From a virus: 36,205 bases of DNA. Each line of letters starts with the position of its first letter. The first letter of the stretch is position 1. A program made the position numbers and the translations under genes. Where the stretch lies: the IMG/VR virus record IMGVR_UViG_3300001533_003197, positions 1 to 36,205 of that record, one strand, 5' to 3'. The notes below the pieces were generated by a model. It did not search any database. It had not been told where the DNA came from and saw nothing but the letters and a program-made list of their open reading frames with translations. Of the stretch, positions 13,915-23,385 are shown piece by piece.

Positions 13915-16176
13915 ATGTTACCATTATTAACTGGAGCTGTAAGTGGAATTGCTAAAGGAGCGGTAAAAGGTGCTGCTAAAAATAAAGCAAAAAGTTTTGT
14001 TACTGGTAGGGGTAAAAAAAAGGATCCTACTCTAAGAAAGGGTGATAAGACTTATAATAAAGGTGTTGAAACAGCTACAACAGTATCAAATCCAAAAGTA
14101 AAAAAAGTGGCATCAATAAAGATGTCAAAGTTATCTATTCCTACTGGTAAGATAAAAATAACTCCGAAAAGTAAAAAAGTAAGTTATGAATCACTCAATA
14201 AGACTCTGAATAATATTACTAAGGTAACAAATTCTCTTGTAAAATCATCAGAAGCAGAACTGAATTATATAAAACAAAAAAATGAATTTGAAAGAAAAAA
14301 ATCTGAAGCTAAAAGAGCCAAGAAAAGAGAAGAAAAATTAGAAAAGAAAAAACGTGGATTTTCGATTCCGAGTATTGGAATGATTCCATCTGTTAAAGGA
14401 ACAGGAGAGATATTTAATTTTCTAAGTAATATCTTGTTAGGAGGTCTTGCACTCTTTCTTCTCAACAATCTCCCTGCAATAGAAAATTTATTCACAACTC
14501 TTAAAGATAATTTTCTAAATCCATTTAAATTTATTAAGTCAGTAATTGTTGGTCTAGGAACTGTATTTTCTAAACCTATTGCTTCAACACTTGGAGGGTT
14601 GTTTAATGGTGTTAGATTAGTTACTAGAAAAGTTTTAAACTTTATTGGTCCATTAACAAATAAAGTTAAAAGATCTGTTGTAAGACTTGGTAAAGGACTG
14701 AAGAATTTTGTTCTTAATATTATCAACAAAGCAAAAAATGTTGTGACAAGAGGTGTAGTAGGTGGTGCGGGAGCTGCGGCTGGAGCAAAACCAAGAACTT
14801 TAAACCAGTTAAAATCTCAATCAAGATCTGCATCACAAAGTACAATACGACAGTCATCTGCTGCAAGAAATTTTTACTCTAGAAAAGGATTTAAAAGACT
14901 TTCTGGAATATCTAAGATCTTCAAAAGAATTCCATTAATTGGAGCATTACTTTCGATTGGAATTGATTTGGCATTAGGGGAAAGTATTGACAGAACTGTT
15001 GTTGGAGCAATGGGTGGTGGACTTGGTGCATGGATTGGTGGTGGTATTGGATCTTTAGTTTTTCCTTTTGCAGGAACTGCTGCTGGAGCTATACTTGGTA
15101 GTATGATTGGTGACTGGGCAGCCAAAGCTTTATATGAAAAAGTTAAAAGTGGATTTGATCAGATAGATCCACTTTCCGATGTAAGTTCGATAGATTCAAT
15201 GACATGGAGAAATATATTTGGGGTTGATGAACCATGGACTCCTCCAGAAGACTCTGAAATAGGAACAACATATCAGGGACAACCAACAGGTTCTGGAAGT
15301 GGTAGTTCAACTACTGGATTGAATATTACTGGAGCTAAAACAACATATTATGATCCTTCTTTGGGTGGTATTAACGCAAGTGGATATAAAACTCCTGAAG
15401 GTCTTCCTGCAACATCTACAGGAGAAGGATATAAACCAGAAGTATTTTCTGCTGCTGCCTTTCCACCACTACTCAAAATGTTACCTTCAAATATGACGGT
15501 TCCTGCAAGAAACTTTCCTGGTGGAAGAACTTTAAAGAAACCATTTACTGTTATTGTGACTAATAGTCAGGGTAAAAGTGCAGTTGTTAGAGTCAATGAT
15601 GTTGGTCCTGGTGTTTCAGGTCATTCTTCAAATCACATGTTAGATTTTAGTGTGGCTGCAAAGAATTATTTGGGAACTGGTCAAGGTTTTACTATTCAAA
15701 TGGCAGAACCTGGTTCTAAACCTGGTCCATTGAAAGATGGTCAGATAACTCCACAACAACAAACACCTCAAGTTAGACCATCACCAACTCAAACTTCTCC
15801 AGGAGAAAATGATCCTAAAACTCAATTTCATGATAAAGGAAAAGATGGAAGAGGAGATGGACCACAAGTTGGAGCTTCAGTTAGACCATCTGCTGAAAGT
15901 GAACAAGAGATGGGTGGATTACTTCCATCAGGAGTCGATTTTAATCCAGCAAGAGGAGATGCTCCTGGTTCTATGGCAGAGGGTGTAAGTCGAAGAGCAT
16001 CATATGAACAACAAGCATTTGGTTCTCCTACAATTATGTTACCACCTCAAACTCAACCTATGATGAGTGGAGGCGGTGGAGGTGGAATGTCGATGACTGG
16101 AAGTCCATCTACATCACAGATATTAAATAGTTACTACAAAGCTCAACTAATGGGTTTCTTATATAAACAAGGTTAA
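13915..16176 (+). CDS. large tail protein with RlpA-like double-psi beta-barrel domain
   Basis: A 753-residue protein. Residues 1-150 are strongly basic and helical (Lys-rich coiled coil at 105-155). Residues 166-182 (FNFLSNILLGGLALFLL) resemble the hydrophobic segment of the preceding protein, and further hydrophobic and glycine-rich stretches lie near 310-400. About residues 486-605 look like a DPBB/RlpA-like domain: TYYDPSLGGINASGYKTPEG, FTVIVTNSQGKSAVVRVND, GPG and LDFSVAAKNYLG. RlpA-type domains include peptidoglycan-active enzymes, so a second tail lysin or wall-binding role is inferred. The C-terminus is Pro/Gln/Gly-rich. It overlaps gp27 by one base. Confidence 0.65.
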   Translation: MLPLLTGAVSGIAKGAVKGAAKNKAKSFVTGRGKKKDPTLRKGDKTYNKGVETATTVSNPKVKKVASIKMSKLSIPTGKIKITPKSKKVSYESLNKTLNNITKVTNSLVKSSEAELNYIKQKNEFERKKSEAKRAKKREEKLEKKKRGFSIPSIGMIPSVKGTGEIFNFLSNILLGGLALFLLNNLPAIENLFTTLKDNFLNPFKFIKSVIVGLGTVFSKPIASTLGGLFNGVRLVTRKVLNFIGPLTNKVKRSVVRLGKGLKNFVLNIINKAKNVVTRGVVGGAGAAAGAKPRTLNQLKSQSRSASQSTIRQSSAARNFYSRKGFKRLSGISKIFKRIPLIGALLSIGIDLALGESIDRTVVGAMGGGLGAWIGGGIGSLVFPFAGTAAGAILGSMIGDWAAKALYEKVKSGFDQIDPLSDVSSIDSMTWRNIFGVDEPWTPPEDSEIGTTYQGQPTGSGSGSSTTGLNITGAKTTYYDPSLGGINASGYKTPEGLPATSTGEGYKPEVFSAAAFPPLLKMLPSNMTVPARNFPGGRTLKKPFTVIVTNSQGKSAVVRVNDVGPGVSGHSSNHMLDFSVAAKNYLGTGQGFTIQMAEPGSKPGPLKDGQITPQQQTPQVRPSPTQTSPGENDPKTQFHDKGKDGRGDGPQVGASVRPSAESEQEMGGLLPSGVDFNPARGDAPGSMAEGVSRRASYEQQAFGSPTIMLPPQTQPMMSGGGGGGMSMTGSPSTSQILNSYYKAQLMGFLYKQG

Positions 16177-17486
16177 TGTCATCACAGAATTCTCCATCAC
16201 AAGCTGGTAATATTCAAAAATTTAAAATATCTTCTAATCTTACAGATAGGGCTGTTGATTTATCTGGAGGTGTAGTCGAATTTAGATATTATGAAAGTGT
16301 ACTATCAAATAATATTACGGCTACAGCTGTGATTGTTGATAGTGGATATGAAGGTGAAGGTGAAGAGATTAAAACAAGTAAAGGTATATTGGATGCTTTA
16401 CCTATACGAGGAGGAGAAAGAACTGATATTGTAATAGAAGATAATCTTGAAAATAAGTTATCATTTACCAACGGACTTTATGTAAATAGGGTTAGAAATG
16501 CTGATCCTGGAACATCAAAGGACGTATTTTTTGTTGATTTTGCATCAAAAGAATATTTTGCAAATGAACAAATGAGAGTGATGGATAGATATGAAGGAAA
16601 GATATCTGATCATGTGAGAGAGATACTTTCTGATATAAATGGAAGAGTTGAAAAGATTGATAATACATCTCTTGATTATAACTTTTTAGGTAATGATAAG
16701 AAACCTTTTTATACATGTACATGGTTAGCATCAAAGGCTGTACCAGATAAAGATGTTGGGTCAAGAGCTGGTTATCTTTTCTATCAAACGAGAGATGGTT
16801 TTAATTTTAGATCAATAGATTCTCTTTTTGAAGGAGAACCTAAAAAGAAATATATCTTTAACAATACTGGTCAAACTCCTGCAGAGTATGATGGTAATAT
16901 TTTATCGGTAAGTATCGATAGTGATATTGATCTTAAACAAAACATGACCTTAGGAACTTATAATACTCGATCAATCTTTTTTGATTTCTTTGCGATGAAT
17001 TATTTTGTAAGAGAATATAAGTATGAACCAAAGAATCTTGGAAAATCTGGGAAAAACTTCGGAGCAGATCTTGTAGCAAAAGAATTCACTGAGACACCAA
17101 CTCGTCTCACGAGTCATATTTTTGATTATGGTGCTATGCCATCTGGAACTGGAAATAATCAGTTAGAACAATGGAAAAAAGATCCTCAAAATGCAAACTA
17201 TGACGCAGAAAACACATTATCTCAATCTTTTATGAGATATAATCAAATGTTTACGATTAAAACTAATATCACAATTTCTGCTGACTTTAGTATTAAAGCT
17301 GGAGATATTATAAGTTGTGATTTTCCTGAAGTGACTGGGGATAGAAATAAAGAAAAAAATAAACAAACAGGAGGTATATATATGGTAGCCAGTGTATGCC
17401 ATAGAATTACACCAAGAGAAACTTTTACAAGTCTTGCTCTGGTCAGAGATTCATTTGGTAAAAAACAAGGATTTAGTGACCAATAA
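16176..17486 (+). CDS. gp27: baseplate hub protein gp27
   Basis: A 436-residue gp27-type hub protein (T4 391). The N-terminal beta domain SGGVVEFRYYESVLSNNITA, the segment KLSFTNGLYVNRVRNAD, and a middle domain beginning YEGKISDHVREILSD are characteristic. gp27 forms a trimeric torus that holds the gp5 spike and connects to the tail tube. The next gene encodes the gp5 homologue and starts in a TAATG junction with it, which fits the need for equal amounts. The C-terminal ISADFSIKAGDIISCDFPEV also fits hub proteins. Confidence 0.87.
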   Translation: MSSQNSPSQAGNIQKFKISSNLTDRAVDLSGGVVEFRYYESVLSNNITATAVIVDSGYEGEGEEIKTSKGILDALPIRGGERTDIVIEDNLENKLSFTNGLYVNRVRNADPGTSKDVFFVDFASKEYFANEQMRVMDRYEGKISDHVREILSDINGRVEKIDNTSLDYNFLGNDKKPFYTCTWLASKAVPDKDVGSRAGYLFYQTRDGFNFRSIDSLFEGEPKKKYIFNNTGQTPAEYDGNILSVSIDSDIDLKQNMTLGTYNTRSIFFDFFAMNYFVREYKYEPKNLGKSGKNFGADLVAKEFTETPTRLTSHIFDYGAMPSGTGNNQLEQWKKDPQNANYDAENTLSQSFMRYNQMFTIKTNITISADFSIKAGDIISCDFPEVTGDRNKEKNKQTGGIYMVASVCHRITPRETFTSLALVRDSFGKKQGFSDQ

Positions 17487-19870
17487 TGATTGAACAAGGA
17501 TTATTTAAAAGACATTTTGTAGGAAGAGATGGTTTCATCTGGTGGATAGGTCAGATTGCTTCTGAAAAATCATGGAAAGATAATATTCCAGCTTTGCCTG
17601 TTGGTTCTAATAATGATGTTCAAGGATTTGGTGAGAGATATCGTGTCCGTATCATGGGATATCATACATATGATCCAGAAAGAATTACTGACGAAGAATT
17701 ACCCTGGGCGTATATAATGTATCCACCCACTGCTGGAAGTGGTGGAAGATCAAGTAGTCAATCTTCAAATTTGACACAAGGAACCTTTGTCTTTGGGTTC
17801 TTTTTAGATGGAGAAGATGCACAGACACCAATTATCATGGGTGTACTTGGGAATAATGACTATGCGGCAGTGAGTAAAAACATACCTCCTGTTAGATTTG
17901 TTCCGTTCAGTGGTTATACTGAAAATGATTATGTTGCATGGTATGCACAAAGAACTGAAACTGGTGGAGAAGTTGTAAAACAAAACGGACCACAAGCAGC
18001 AAAAGGAACGGCAGAAGTTCCAGGAGAAAAAACTGGAGAATCAAACAATCAAAAAATTACTGAAAGTGCGAATCATGATTTAACAGAAGCTGCAAGTGAA
18101 GCTGCAGCAGATGAACCAACACAACCACTTGCAAAACCATCAAGATGTGAACCAGTCCCAGTTGGTAAAATTCAACAACAAATCAAAAATGTTGTTGTAG
18201 AGATACAAAAAATACAAAAATCGGTATACAAATATTCAAGTGCTGTACAGAATCAAATTGGTGACATTCAAAACTTCATCGATAAACAAATCAGAAAGGC
18301 AACAAAATTTATATCAGAATCTTTGAAGTGGATATTTGTCGAGTCACAAAAATATATTATTAATAAAGTAAACAATACCTTAAAAGATACCTATTATCTT
18401 ATTTTTCCAAATGAAAGACCAGGACTTAAGAGGGCAATAGAAAATATTAATGATCTTATTGCTTGTTTGTTTAGAAAATTAATTAAGAATCTTTTCAATT
18501 TAGTACTACAGTTTTTAACAGATTCTGTCAGTAGAGTTATCAATACCGCACAATGTTTCGTAGAAAATTTTATTGCAAATATTCTTGGTCAAATTATCGG
18601 TTTAGTTACAAATATTGTTAATGGTGCACTTTCGGTAGTCAACTCTCTTGTTGGACAGATATCAAGTATTACTGATAGTATTTTAGGAATTTTGATAGAT
18701 CTTCTTTCTTTCTTAACTTGTGAAGAAGAACCTCAATGTTCAAAAGTAAATCAATGGAATATTTTGAATGGAACATCTGCATTTTCAATATCTGATTTCG
18801 ATTCGATCATAACTAAAGCACAAAATATTGCTCAAACTTTTACTGATGCTATTGATATTGATAACTTTGACTTTGATTTAAACTTTGATGATGTCTTCAA
18901 TCAGGATTCATGCAATATTGGACCATTGGTTTGTGGTCCTCCTGTTCCTCAGTTCTTTGGAGGAAATGGAATTGGTGCAGCAGGAAACTTAATTATTTCT
19001 GCGGCTGGTGAAGTTATCGGAATTGATATGATCAGTTTTGGAGTTGGATATGATAGAGAAAATACTTTTGCTAATGTCTATGATAACTGTGGAAAAGGTA
19101 GAGGTGCTGTAATTTTACCTGTGATTGAAGATTATACAGACGATGATGGAAATACTCAAACAGGAGTTGTTGACATTATTGTAATTGAACCAGGAACTGG
19201 TTATTTAGCAGCTCCAGATGGAAGTAAAGGTGGCAATGGTTATACATGGGCAGATCCTGGTGATACTATCGTAAAACATTCTGATGGTTCATATGATATA
19301 CCAAAACCACCTGGTAATGTGATATCAGTTATTCCAGGAGATGAAGTAACAGTACCTGTAGGAACAACAGTAACTACAGAACCAAATAATGATCAGGGAG
19401 GTGGTGAAGTCATTGTTGGTGGAAATCCATATACGATAACCTCTCCTGGTTTATTTACATCACCATTACCAAGTTATGTCAATCCTGATAATACAAGAGT
19501 TGATTATCCAAAAGGAGAATATCCTACTGATGGATTAGGTTCTTATCCAGTAATACTTTATCTTTGTGACATTATAATTCAAGAATCTGGTATCAATTAT
19601 TCACCTGGAGATGAAGTTATCATTACACCAGATATTGGTGCTGTTGTAGAGCTAAAATTTGATTCACAAGGAAGAGTGATTTCAGTTAAGGTCACTGAAA
19701 GTGGTGAAGGTTTTACGGAATATCCTCAGATTTACATTCAATCAGAAACAGGTTATAATGCGGTATTACGACCAAAACTTTGTATAGATAGAATTGGTGT
19801 TGATCAACTTAAGGAACCTACATTCCAAGATCAGATCGTAACAGTCATAGATTGTGTGGGTAAATTTTAA
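17486..19870 (+). CDS. gp5: gp5-like baseplate hub OB-fold protein lacking lysozyme
   Basis: A 794-residue protein. Residues 1-135 match the gp5 OB domain: HFVGRDGFIWWIGQI, YRVRIMGYHTYDPERI, TDEELPWAYIMYPPTAGS and FVFGFFLDGEDAQTPIIMGV. The T4 lysozyme domain is not seen. Instead residues 220-420 form long helical and very hydrophobic segments. The C-terminal third has Gly-rich beta repeats (VTESGEGFTEYPQIYI). The spike probably continues in the next ORF. Wall hydrolysis may be done by the upstream amidase protein. It overlaps gp27 and the next gene by one base each. Confidence 0.83.
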   Translation: MIEQGLFKRHFVGRDGFIWWIGQIASEKSWKDNIPALPVGSNNDVQGFGERYRVRIMGYHTYDPERITDEELPWAYIMYPPTAGSGGRSSSQSSNLTQGTFVFGFFLDGEDAQTPIIMGVLGNNDYAAVSKNIPPVRFVPFSGYTENDYVAWYAQRTETGGEVVKQNGPQAAKGTAEVPGEKTGESNNQKITESANHDLTEAASEAAADEPTQPLAKPSRCEPVPVGKIQQQIKNVVVEIQKIQKSVYKYSSAVQNQIGDIQNFIDKQIRKATKFISESLKWIFVESQKYIINKVNNTLKDTYYLIFPNERPGLKRAIENINDLIACLFRKLIKNLFNLVLQFLTDSVSRVINTAQCFVENFIANILGQIIGLVTNIVNGALSVVNSLVGQISSITDSILGILIDLLSFLTCEEEPQCSKVNQWNILNGTSAFSISDFDSIITKAQNIAQTFTDAIDIDNFDFDLNFDDVFNQDSCNIGPLVCGPPVPQFFGGNGIGAAGNLIISAAGEVIGIDMISFGVGYDRENTFANVYDNCGKGRGAVILPVIEDYTDDDGNTQTGVVDIIVIEPGTGYLAAPDGSKGGNGYTWADPGDTIVKHSDGSYDIPKPPGNVISVIPGDEVTVPVGTTVTTEPNNDQGGGEVIVGGNPYTITSPGLFTSPLPSYVNPDNTRVDYPKGEYPTDGLGSYPVILYLCDIIIQESGINYSPGDEVIITPDIGAVVELKFDSQGRVISVKVTESGEGFTEYPQIYIQSETGYNAVLRPKLCIDRIGVDQLKEPTFQDQIVTVIDCVGKF

Positions 19871-20442
19871 TGGCAGAACTTAAAAATTATCATACCATTC
19901 GATATGGTACAGCTCAAGGTGAATTAAAGTTTGGACATATTACTGCAGATAATGTTTTGTCTGCGGCAATGTTGAGAAATGGTTCTGTTAAAAACCATTA
20001 CTTTACTTTAGATTCAACAGGAGAGGATCATAGAAAATATGGAACTATTTCAAGATCTCCTGGATCATTTCAAGTTCGAGCTGGAGATAATGTAGGAGAA
20101 GATATTCCTGGTGTTTATGTTGAAGCAGTGAGTGGTGATCTTGTTCTTCGAGCTCCAAGTGGAAGAGTTAGAATTGAAGGAATTAATATTGATCTTGTTG
20201 CTTCTGGTTCTGACGGAAGAAATGGAGTGATTCATCTAAGTTCTAATGAAAAAGTAATTATTGATTCTCAAACAGTTGATATAAGTTCAAAGGTAAGTAC
20301 AAAAATATTTTCAGAAAAAACAGTAGATATGATTGGAAAAGCGATATTAAATTTATATGGTGGATTATTGGATTGTGCTGATGGAGCAACTAAAGTTATC
20401 GGATCAAAAGGTGGTTCAACTAATGAGGAGCAAAACAAATGA
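19870..20442 (+). CDS. probable baseplate spike / gp5-C-like beta-helix protein
   Basis: A 190-residue protein directly after the gp5-like gene. From about residue 75 it has regularly spaced hydrophobic beta strands (VYVEAVSGDLVLRAPSGRVR, INIDLVASGSDGR, VIIDSQTVDISSKVSTKIF), resembling the trimeric beta-helix of the gp5 C-terminus. It may thus be the membrane-piercing spike part split off as a separate gene. The N-terminus shows KNYHTIRYGTAQGELKFGHI. It overlaps the neighbouring genes, consistent with coupled expression. Alternatively it is a tip adaptor. No enzyme motif is visible. Confidence 0.65.
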   Translation: MAELKNYHTIRYGTAQGELKFGHITADNVLSAAMLRNGSVKNHYFTLDSTGEDHRKYGTISRSPGSFQVRAGDNVGEDIPGVYVEAVSGDLVLRAPSGRVRIEGINIDLVASGSDGRNGVIHLSSNEKVIIDSQTVDISSKVSTKIFSEKTVDMIGKAILNLYGGLLDCADGATKVIGSKGGSTNEEQNK

Positions 20443-21110
20443 AAACACCTGATTTATTTGTCGGGAAAAGGTTTTTCTGTGGTGTTGGGAAACCAGAAAT
20501 TTTAGGAAGAGGTCAAGCTGAAGTTCGTGGTTCTGCTTATGTAGAAGGACCACAAATTACAGGAGATCCTACAGGATTTAATAATCCCAATCCATTTGAA
20601 TTGGGAGCAACAATGGCAGGACAGAATGCTAACATTGAAATGAATAAACCTTATCCATTTTATGCATTCATTGCGAAAACTTATGCACGAATTAAAAGTT
20701 TCTTGAAAGTTGATAAACTTTTTATCTCAGAAAATATTAGAAGTAAACTCATCATCACCGAAGTGTTGATGGCAAAAGTTAAGAACTTTTCAATTTCTCA
20801 TCCACAAAAGAAAGGATATAATCTAGTATATTCTTGTCTTGAAGGTCCAGAAAATGGTGTATATTATAGAGGAAGACTTCGTGGACATAATAAAATTATT
20901 CTTCCTGAAGTTTGGAAAGATTTAGTGGAAGAACTTTCAATCACAGTTTCTCTGACTCCGATTGGTGTAGAGCAAAATCTTATTGTAAAAGGAATACAAA
21001 ATAATGAAATTCATGTAGAAGCAAAAGCAGGATATCCAATTGACTGTTATTATCACGTTTATGCAGAAAGAAAAGACATACCTAGATTAATCACGGAGGT
21101 TAAATCATAA
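20439..21110 (+). CDS. structural protein with C-terminal HP-LEGPE module (copy 1)
   Basis: This 223-residue protein has a Gly/Ala-rich N-terminus (EILGRGQAEVRGSAYVEGPQ) and a C-terminal module from about residue 115: FSISHPQKKGYNLVYSCLEG, PENGVYYRGRLRG, LPEVWKDLV, SITVSLTPIG, then CYYHVYAERKD. The same order of motifs occurs in the next gene and in many marine phage tail proteins. By position it is a baseplate or short-fibre component. No known catalytic residues are evident. It begins with an ATGA overlap and ends with a TAATG overlap. Confidence 0.7.
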   Translation: MKTPDLFVGKRFFCGVGKPEILGRGQAEVRGSAYVEGPQITGDPTGFNNPNPFELGATMAGQNANIEMNKPYPFYAFIAKTYARIKSFLKVDKLFISENIRSKLIITEVLMAKVKNFSISHPQKKGYNLVYSCLEGPENGVYYRGRLRGHNKIILPEVWKDLVEELSITVSLTPIGVEQNLIVKGIQNNEIHVEAKAGYPIDCYYHVYAERKDIPRLITEVKS

Positions 21111-21964
21111 TGTTAGGAGATTTTGATACTACTGAAGTTCCATTTCCATTTTATTTTAGACATTTTGGAACTTTTGCTGGACCACAATATGAAACAGGAA
21201 GTTATGATTATGATACAGCATCACAGGAAGGTGTATGGCATACTCTGATCAACGAAGATTTGTCTTTTAAAAACACTGATCTTGGAGCATATCTTTTTAA
21301 TAGTTTTTATGATTATGTTGGATTTCATTGTGACTATGTGAGTACAGCACAAATGACACTGGAAGCTTCATATGGAAATATACCAGTTTTTAATGTTTAT
21401 GCAAGTCAGACAAATGTCAATGGTAATATTAAAGCAATAGGTGATATTACCGCAATTGGTAATATTACTTCATATGGTCAGTACACTTTGAATGGTGTTC
21501 TAAATCTTACTGGTGTAGGTGATGCTGCATCATACATGCAAACTACAAGATCAATTGCAAATAGTAAAAAGTCATTTGATATTTCTCATCCGTCAAAAGA
21601 AAATCATAGACTTAGATATGTTTGTCTGGAGGGACCAGAGGCAGCAGTATATTATAGAGGAAGACTTAAAGGAACTGTCATTGAACTTCCAGATTATTGG
21701 AAAGATTTAGTTGATTCTGATACCATTACAGTTAATCTGACTCCTCACGGATCATATCAAGAACTTTATGTTAAATCTATTGAATGGGGAACTAAAATTC
21801 AAATTAGAAATGCAAATGGTGGATCAATTGATTGTAGTTTTGTGGTCTGTGGTGAAAGAAAAGATGTAGCAAAGAATATACCTGAGTATCAAGGAAATAG
21901 TCCATCTGATTATCCAGGTGACAATATGGAATATACGGTAGCAGGTTATAAAGAGGTAGCATAA
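21110..21964 (+). CDS. structural protein with C-terminal HP-LEGPE module (copy 2)
   Basis: A 284-residue paralogue of the preceding protein at its C-terminus: FDISHPSKENHRLRYVCLEG, PEAAVYYRGRLKG, LPDYWKDLVDSD, TITVNLTPHG, SFVVCGERKD. The N-terminal half differs, being rich in aromatic residues and then in short shaft-like repeats (NVNGNIKAIGDITAIGNITS). The arrangement suggests a short fibre or tail-associated protein with a shared C-terminal module and a variable N-terminal attachment part. It lies in the same overlapping gene chain as gp27 and gp5. Confidence 0.7.
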   Translation: MLGDFDTTEVPFPFYFRHFGTFAGPQYETGSYDYDTASQEGVWHTLINEDLSFKNTDLGAYLFNSFYDYVGFHCDYVSTAQMTLEASYGNIPVFNVYASQTNVNGNIKAIGDITAIGNITSYGQYTLNGVLNLTGVGDAASYMQTTRSIANSKKSFDISHPSKENHRLRYVCLEGPEAAVYYRGRLKGTVIELPDYWKDLVDSDTITVNLTPHGSYQELYVKSIEWGTKIQIRNANGGSIDCSFVVCGERKDVAKNIPEYQGNSPSDYPGDNMEYTVAGYKEVA

Positions 21965-23022
21965 TGGGATTTGCAGTTACAAGTTATCCAAATATTACAC
22001 CAGTCGTTGGTCTTTTATCTGCACAAGTAGATTCTCAAAAAGAATTACTTAGAATTAATTCAAGTCAAACAACACTTGGAGTGAATTCGGAAAGATATAA
22101 TATGATGTTAGAACCTTGTCAGGTGATGGATAATATCACTCTTGGATATTTGAATGATATTAGTACAGATAAAAACAGTATTATTTCTTTATCTGATCAT
22201 ACTAATTTTGAAACATATTCAATTTACTATGGTTCTTCAAGTGCTGCTGAATCAGCAACAGAAACTTTATTTGATGATGTCTTGACAAGTGTCGAGGCAA
22301 TGTCCAATCTCAATTTTATTGGAGCAAGTGTTAACTCAAGTACAAATTTTCCAGTCGGAGCTTCAGTCACATCATCTGATGGTGGATCAGGAATTGTTGC
22401 TATCGAAGAAACTTCCTCTGTAGGTGTTGCTTTTAGTGTCATCGTTAAAAGTGTTTCTGGTTCATTTGGAATTGGTTCTACAATCTTTTTAGGTTCTCCT
22501 GGTATTGCTTTTACTACACTATCTTCATTGAATTATGTTGGTACTGGACAAATCTATCCAGACAATACAATTATTACATATTATCCAGACTTAGAACCTC
22601 CTAACACAAGTGTCGATAATCCTTTTGGAAATGAACAACTCAAAGTACTTGTAAATGGAATTAAAGGTATTGGAGTTGCAAATACATTCTATAAAAATTC
22701 ACTAACAAATCCATTCACACTTGGAGGAGTTGTACAATCTGATGATTCGATTAGTTCTCTTGGAACTGTTTACACCTTTAATACAGTTTCTGGTTCGTCT
22801 GTAAAGTCAAGTGTTGATAGTTTAATTTCTTCCATAGATAGTGACAGAACGAATTTAGTGTCGTTTAATAGTGGGTCATCAACAATTAAGGGATATAAAA
22901 AAGGATATTCTGTGAATATGTGGTCATTAAATAAAAGTAATGTTGACATTCAGACAAACATCAGTGGTCTTGAAGCGGCGATTAACATTCTTAATGGTCC
23001 AGCTAATGGTGGACCATATTAA
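21964..23022 (+). CDS. hypothetical virion structural protein
   Basis: A 352-residue protein. The first half has helical and mixed segments (GLLSAQVDSQKELLRIN, NSERYNMMLEPCQVMDNITL). The second half is Ser/Gly/Thr-rich with beta-strand character (SVIVKSVSGSFGIGSTIFLG). It ends the + strand structural operon before a small early-gene island. The composition suggests a tail or fibre-associated protein, but no domain was recognised. It starts at a TAATG junction. Confidence 0.65.
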   Translation: MGFAVTSYPNITPVVGLLSAQVDSQKELLRINSSQTTLGVNSERYNMMLEPCQVMDNITLGYLNDISTDKNSIISLSDHTNFETYSIYYGSSSAAESATETLFDDVLTSVEAMSNLNFIGASVNSSTNFPVGASVTSSDGGSGIVAIEETSSVGVAFSVIVKSVSGSFGIGSTIFLGSPGIAFTTLSSLNYVGTGQIYPDNTIITYYPDLEPPNTSVDNPFGNEQLKVLVNGIKGIGVANTFYKNSLTNPFTLGGVVQSDDSISSLGTVYTFNTVSGSSVKSSVDSLISSIDSDRTNLVSFNSGSSTIKGYKKGYSVNMWSLNKSNVDIQTNISGLEAAINILNGPANGGPY

Positions 23023-23039
23023 AACTGACCACAGACCCC

Positions 23040-23068
23040 TTGACAGTCCTCATATGATCGTCTATGAT
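23040..23068 (+). promoter_or_regulatory. early sigma70-type promoter
   Basis: TTGACA (23040-23045), a 17-bp spacer and TATGAT (23063-23068) lie between the structural operon and the 78-residue ORF that starts at 23091. An AGGAG ribosome site (about 23080-23084) follows. The match is 11 of 12 positions. It opens the small-ORF and tRNA island, separating it from late expression. Confidence 0.75.
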
Positions 23069-23090
23069 GGTTAAGTAGTCAGGAGACCAA

Positions 23091-23327
23091 ATGAGTAAAC
23101 CAGTTCCCGAAAATCATAATATTGAAAATAATGATGAACAATGGCTAACTCGGGTTGTAGTTGACACAAGTCTTCGTAAGTTTTATCTTTACTCCAACGA
23201 AGGTGAACAAAGAACAGTCGTATGTGATACAGTCAAACAGTTTATGGATGTTCTTGATGTTGTCAGAAAATTGGTAGATGAACAGTTTGTTATTTATGCT
23301 GAACCCCTCACCAAAAACGGCCTTTGA
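23091..23327 (+). CDS. small hypothetical early protein
   Basis: A 78-residue ORF with an acidic N-terminus (ENHNIENNDEQWLTRVVVD), short beta-like segments (KFYLYSNEGEQRTVVCDT) and a helix (VKQFMDVLDVVRKLVDEQ). The pattern resembles a small conserved family of cyanomyovirus proteins. It has a clear promoter and a Shine-Dalgarno of its own. A weak TGGG/CCCA hairpin and T-run follow its stop. The likely role is in early takeover, but no evidence for a specific target is visible. Confidence 0.7.
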   Translation: MSKPVPENHNIENNDEQWLTRVVVDTSLRKFYLYSNEGEQRTVVCDTVKQFMDVLDVVRKLVDEQFVIYAEPLTKNGL

Positions 23328-23385
23328 TTTCAAAAATGGGTGCAAAAAAATCCCAGTAATTTTTTGACTCTATTACTTTTTTAAA

